From the NCBI GenBank assembly GCA_964558295.1, contig CAZLDQ010000007.1:1-55569 (forward strand): a stretch of 55,569 nt of DNA, given 5' to 3'. Every line of letters starts with the position of its first letter. Position 1 is the first letter of the stretch. Under the pieces are notes generated by a model, which saw nothing but the letters and a program-made list of their open reading frames with translations, was not told the origin of the DNA and ran no database searches. Positions 53,201 to 55,569 of this stretch are shown here, piece after piece. The DNA is from JBDKTH01 sp964558295 (GTDB lineage Bacteria > Planctomycetota > Planctomycetia > Pirellulales > Thermoguttaceae). A program made the position numbers and the translations under genes.

Positions 53201-53440
53201 CGAGATGTACAACATGTCGTCGAACCCCGTCATCTTCTGTTCGATGATCTGGGTGACGCTGTTCTCGACCGTTTCGGCGGAAGCCCCGGGGTAGAAAGAA
53301 TCGATGGCGATGGACGGAGGAGCGATCGGCGGATACTGGGAGATGGGCAGGTTGTAGATGGCCAACGCTCCGAGCACCATCAGAATGATGGCGATGACCC
53401 ACGCAAAGACCGGGCGATCGAGGAAGAATCGTGATAAGAT
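50273..53440 (-). CDS. RND efflux pump, inner-membrane transporter (AcrB/HAE1 family)
   Basis: The 1055-residue pump has the family's twelve helices and two large periplasmic loops. The proton-relay Asp pair is in GLLVDDAIVVVENVERI. The first ATG (53380) would remove the conserved N-terminus, yet upstream codons in the same frame read LSRFFLDRPVFAWVIAIIL, the family's usual first helix. An in-frame TAG lies 4 codons upstream of an ATC at 53440, where Met is expected, so the start is either ATC or a mis-sequenced ATG. It pumps drugs or other small molecules with the adaptor encoded upstream. A TolC-type outer-membrane partner is not in the window. Confidence 0.92.
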   Translation of the reverse strand: MLSRFFLDRPVFAWVIAIILMVLGALAIYNLPISQYPPIAPPSIAIDSFYPGASAETVENSVTQIIEQKMTGFDDMLYISGTSDSAGSSRIELTFKPGTDPDLAWAKVQNKLQLATASLPEVVQRTGIKVSKSTRNYLIIIGLISEDGSMDGNDLRDYAQSNLEKVLARVPGVGEVTCFGSQYAMRVWLNPNKLTDYHLTFEDVIQALRSYNVEVSAGQFGGAPAVPGQRLNASIVVQNLLQTPEEFASIPIRTNPDGSVVRVRDVGRTELGTEGYDVQAFYNGMPSAAMAIRQAPGANALETANSIKEKLAEMSRYFPTGMKVVYPYDTTPFIRVAIHEVVKTLFEAIILVFLVMWLFMGNIRATLIPTIAVPVVLLGTFAALGLFGFSINMLTMFAMVLAIGLLVDDAIVVVENVERIMVEEGLSPREATAKSMDQITSALIGIGLVLSAVFGPMAFFPGSTGVIYRQFSVTIIASMLLSVLVALILTPVLCATLLKPVAKGHEPAENAFFLLRPFFRWFDRVFFWIRDRYVELVGYSLAHRLRFLFLYVLLVGAVGYLFLRLPSAYLPDEDQGMLMCQIMLPTGSTLEQTQAIASEVTNIFRKDEAVKSCLAISGFGFNGRSQNNAMVFVDLKDWALRENPQAKAKAVAARAMGAFSQIRNAMIFAFPPPAVVELGNARGVDFQLIDRGGLGHEAFMSARNQLLAMASQDKRLMNVRPNGLEDVPEFRIDVNWEEAGAQGVPIGSIHTTLSAAFGSAYVNDFIQSGRVKRVYVQADAPYRMLPTDLEKLYVRNTAGKMVPYSAFASNRWTSNSPRLERYNGFPSLNIWAEPAPHRSSGEAMQAMEEITAKLPAGVGYDWTGLSYQERMATKQGPILYAFSVLVIFLCVAALYESWTIPFVNLLMLPLGVLGALTATSLRELSNDVYFQIGFLTTLGLSTKNAILIVQFIKEQMRLGGGLVEATLAAVRIRFRPVIMTSLAFFFGTLPLAVATGAGAGAMNAIGTAVTGGMLSATFIDLIFIPLFFVLVVNWFGKTDEAAVEPALAAGDSDEG

Positions 53441-53467
53441 CGTGAGGTTCTACGGCTTACTGTCGCT

Positions 53468-54775
53468 TCAGTGGAGGGTTGTCTGCGCCGTACCTTCAGC
53501 CTTCGTTGTTGAAGCCGCCTGAGCTCCAAACGGGACAACCTTCACAGGCGTTCCGGGACGCGCCCGCTGCATCCCCTCAACGACGAGCCGGTCGCCTTGG
53601 GCCAAGCCCGAGGAAACAAGCCACTTATCACCTATGGCCCGGTCGGTCAGAAGTGGCCGCACCTGGACTTTGCCGTCGTCTCCCACCACCAGGGCCATCG
53701 GGTTGCCTTTGGGATCGCGCGAGACGGCCTGCTGGGGGACAAGAATTGCCTGCTCATTGACCCCTTCATCGATGATCGCCCGGACAAACATTCCCGGCAG
53801 GAGAATCTCGTCAGGATTAGGAACCACGATTCGCAGGATGACCGACCCAGTGGTCGGATCGACTGTCACGTCGCGAAACTCGAGCGACCCTTCCAGCGGA
53901 TAGGCCGTTCCGTCTTCCATGACAATCTTGACCTTGTCCGTTCCATCGTCCTTGAGGTGACCGTTCGCCAGGCTTCGCCGTAGACGGTTCAGTTCGACGG
54001 TCGATTGCGGCACATCGACGAAAATCGGATCGAATTGCTGAATGGTGGCCAGGGGGACCTGCTGGTAGGCGGTGACGATGGCCCCTTCGGTGATATTCGA
54101 CCGACCGATGCGACCGGTAATCGGTGCGGTGATCTTCGTGTAATCGAGGTTGATTTGTGCGGTCGTCACGGCGGCTTCCGCCTGTTTGACCGCCGCCTCG
54201 GCGGCCGCGACCGCTTCGCGATCGCTGTTCACCTGCGCTTCGGCCGTCCGCAGCGTGGCCTCGGCCACATCGACATCGGTCGCCGACTGGTCACGCTGCA
54301 TGGCCGAAACGGCTTGGGTCTTGGCCAAGATGTCGTATCGCTGGAAATTCGTCTTGGCCAACGCCAGCGTGGCCTGATGCCGTTTGAGGCTGGCGACGCT
54401 GGCTTCCAAGGCCGCACGTGCCTGATCGGCCGCTTTCTTTCTCGCCTGTAAGGTCGCGTTAGCGCTGTCCAAGGCGGCTTGATAGGGGGCCGGATCAATC
54501 TGGTAGAGAACCTGTCCTTTTTCGACCCTCGCACCTTCCGCAAAATGCCGTTTCAGGAGAAGGCCGTTCACTTGCGGCCGGATCTCCGCCACGAGGTAAC
54601 CCACGGTTCGCCCGGGTAACTCCGAGGTCAACGTCACGCGCTGAGGCTCGACCGTCACAACAGCTACCTCAGGAACGACAGGCGGTGGTGCGGCTTGTGG
54701 GCGATCACAGCCCGTCCAAGCGAGAGTCGCCAAGAGGGTCACGGCAATCAACGGTTTCCCAATACGCCGATTCAT
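53468..54775 (-). CDS. RND efflux periplasmic adaptor (AcrA/MexA family lipoprotein)
   Basis: The 435-residue product has a lipoprotein signal (ATLAWTGC), so it is likely anchored to the inner membrane. The lipoyl halves (GYLVAEIRPQVNGLLLKR and YTKITAPITGRIGRSNI), a long alpha-hairpin of Ala/Lys/Gln-rich coiled coil between them, and beta-barrel and membrane-proximal domains follow in order. It bridges the RND pump and an outer-membrane channel. ATG at 54775 is chosen because it starts the signal peptide. It lies 88 nt after the TetR gene and 27 nt before the RND coding region. Confidence 0.93.
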   Translation of the reverse strand: MNRRIGKPLIAVTLLATLAWTGCDRPQAAPPPVVPEVAVVTVEPQRVTLTSELPGRTVGYLVAEIRPQVNGLLLKRHFAEGARVEKGQVLYQIDPAPYQAALDSANATLQARKKAADQARAALEASVASLKRHQATLALAKTNFQRYDILAKTQAVSAMQRDQSATDVDVAEATLRTAEAQVNSDREAVAAAEAAVKQAEAAVTTAQINLDYTKITAPITGRIGRSNITEGAIVTAYQQVPLATIQQFDPIFVDVPQSTVELNRLRRSLANGHLKDDGTDKVKIVMEDGTAYPLEGSLEFRDVTVDPTTGSVILRIVVPNPDEILLPGMFVRAIIDEGVNEQAILVPQQAVSRDPKGNPMALVVGDDGKVQVRPLLTDRAIGDKWLVSSGLAQGDRLVVEGMQRARPGTPVKVVPFGAQAASTTKAEGTAQTTLH

Positions 54776-54863
54776 GGATGATAGGCTCCCAATGCTCAAT
54801 TGCCGGTTATCTGAATGAATTTGCATCTGCTTGTGCCGGTCGTTGCGGCCACCGTCTCACTCG

Positions 54864-55484
54864 TCAACCGACTCGCCCCGTTTCTGTGGCAATCCCATTC
54901 AAGAATGTGACCAGGATCAGGCGGTGAAGGTTCTCACGCAGGTCACGATTATCGAGTCTCGGGTGACTCTGTAATACCCCCTTGCAGAGGCCGAGGTACA
55001 TGTGGGCGTACATCCGTGGGTCGGCGCGCCGAAACACCCCTTCCTCCATGCCTTGGCGGAAGATCTCCGCCAGGTGCTGGCTGACCAGCTCGGTCGTGCG
55101 CCGCTCGGACGGCTGCAAAAGACCAAGGGCCGTGTCGTCCTCAAAAAGCAACCGATGAATCTGTCCGTGTGCGGCCACATGTTCGAGCAGGGCATGAAGT
55201 TGCTTGGCCAATTTCTCAACCGCAGGCAATTCGCTTGCCACTGTTTCCTTCAAGCCCTGGCAAACGGGATCGACCATCTTGGTGTACACCGATTCCAGAA
55301 GATCCCGCTTACTGTGGAAGTAGCGGTACAGACTTGCCTTGGCCACTTGGGCTTTCGCAGCCACCCGGTCCATCGTCAATCCGTCCACACCATGCTCGCT
55401 CAAGACGGCGACCGTGGCTTCGAAGAACGCCTCCTTCATCATTTCCGTGAGCGCTTGTTTTCGAATCGCCGTGAGTCTCGGCAC
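54864..55484 (-). CDS. TetR/AcrR-family transcriptional repressor
   Basis: The 206-residue product has the N-terminal TetR helix-turn-helix (LTMDRVAAKAQVAKASLYRYFHS) and a helical ligand-binding C-terminal domain. GTG at 55484 has AAAGGAG at ideal spacing, so it is preferred to an ATG 51 nt upstream that lies inside the promoter. A perfect palindromic operator lies in its own promoter, and it heads the efflux operon. It probably represses itself and the adaptor, RND and MFS genes until a drug or metabolite binds. Confidence 0.94.
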   Translation of the reverse strand: MPRLTAIRKQALTEMMKEAFFEATVAVLSEHGVDGLTMDRVAAKAQVAKASLYRYFHSKRDLLESVYTKMVDPVCQGLKETVASELPAVEKLAKQLHALLEHVAAHGQIHRLLFEDDTALGLLQPSERRTTELVSQHLAEIFRQGMEEGVFRRADPRMYAHMYLGLCKGVLQSHPRLDNRDLRENLHRLILVTFLNGIATETGRVG

Positions 55485-55513
55485 GTGCGTCTCCTTTCCG
55501 TGTCTCCCAATTA

Positions 55514-55542
55514 AGTTTAGTGACCGTGCGGTCACTTTTCAA
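55514..55542 (-). promoter_or_regulatory. Promoter of the tetR-efflux operon
   Basis: On the minus strand TTGAAA (55542-55537) and TAAACT (55519-55514) are separated by 17 nt. The spacer is almost entirely occupied by the operator palindrome, the classical layout for TetR-type repression. Confidence 0.7.
55519..55536. promoter_or_regulatory. TetR-type operator palindrome
   Basis: Arms agtgaccg and cggtcact are perfectly complementary around a 2-nt centre. The palindrome fills the promoter spacer upstream of the TetR gene, and TGACCG/CGGTCA half-sites recur among AcrR-like regulators, so it is a strong candidate for the autoregulatory site. Confidence 0.85.
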
Positions 55543-55569
55543 TACTAATTGGCCGACAAGGGGAACCCT

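Overview
The window reads as a chromosomal segment of a Planctomycetota bacterium, probably Pirellulales-like. The evidence is a moderately high GC content together with families that are typical of, or greatly expanded in, that phylum: two DUF1559 pseudopilin-like proteins, a DUF1549/DUF1553 - DUF1501 - PPC-domain trio, several Tat-exported Gfo/Idh/MocA oxidoreductases, and secreted LamG/glycosidase proteins. A run of 10 N at 19191-19200, flanked by junk-like C-rich sequence and a duplicated domain end, shows that this is a scaffolded draft or metagenome-type assembly.

Layout. (1) 1-1399, minus strand: a partial secreted protein and an EF-hand protein. (2) 1696-12359, plus strand: a Spy/CpxP-like secreted protein, then a type II secretion-like operon: ATPase GspE, platform GspF, pseudopilins G, H, I, J and K, a PilM/GspL protein, and a protein joining a PilO/GspM-like N-terminus to a GspC/PilP-like C-terminus. 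From gspH onward the genes mostly overlap by 4 nt. The secretin GspD is not here. (3) 12427-15630, minus strand: a secreted GH5-type glycosidase, an IS3-type transposase remnant, and a XylR-like AraC regulator with a recognisable promoter and operator-like palindromes. (4) 16125-35126, plus strand: a long carbohydrate locus. It holds four Gfo/Idh/MocA proteins (three with Tat signals), a GH31 relic lacking its catalytic barrel, a 1.5 kresidue LamG/glycosidase protein, an FGGY kinase, a fucose/arabinose-isomerase-like protein, an amidohydrolase, a VOC protein, an epimerase, an SDR and a secreted protein of unknown function. Intergenic repeats punctuate it. (5) 35161-39076: a LuxR-type regulator divergent from a chemoreceptor with a charged coiled-coil insert, followed by cheW. 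(6) 39760-45240: the DUF1549/1553 - DUF1501 - PPC operon. (7) 45807-48932: a lipoprotein and two DUF1559 paralogues separated by a hairpin and 52-bp tandem repeats. (8) 48934-55536, minus strand: a TetR-controlled efflux operon (TetR, membrane-fusion protein, RND pump, Bcr/CflA-type MFS), with the operator palindrome exactly filling the promoter spacer.

Working together: the secretion system could export the secreted hydrolases. The XylR-like regulator and the sugar kinase, isomerase and dehydrogenases look like uptake-to-catabolism functions for plant- or algal-type polysaccharide sugars. This assignment is inferred from families and order; no substrate can be read from the sequence. No rRNA, tRNA or CRISPR array was seen.
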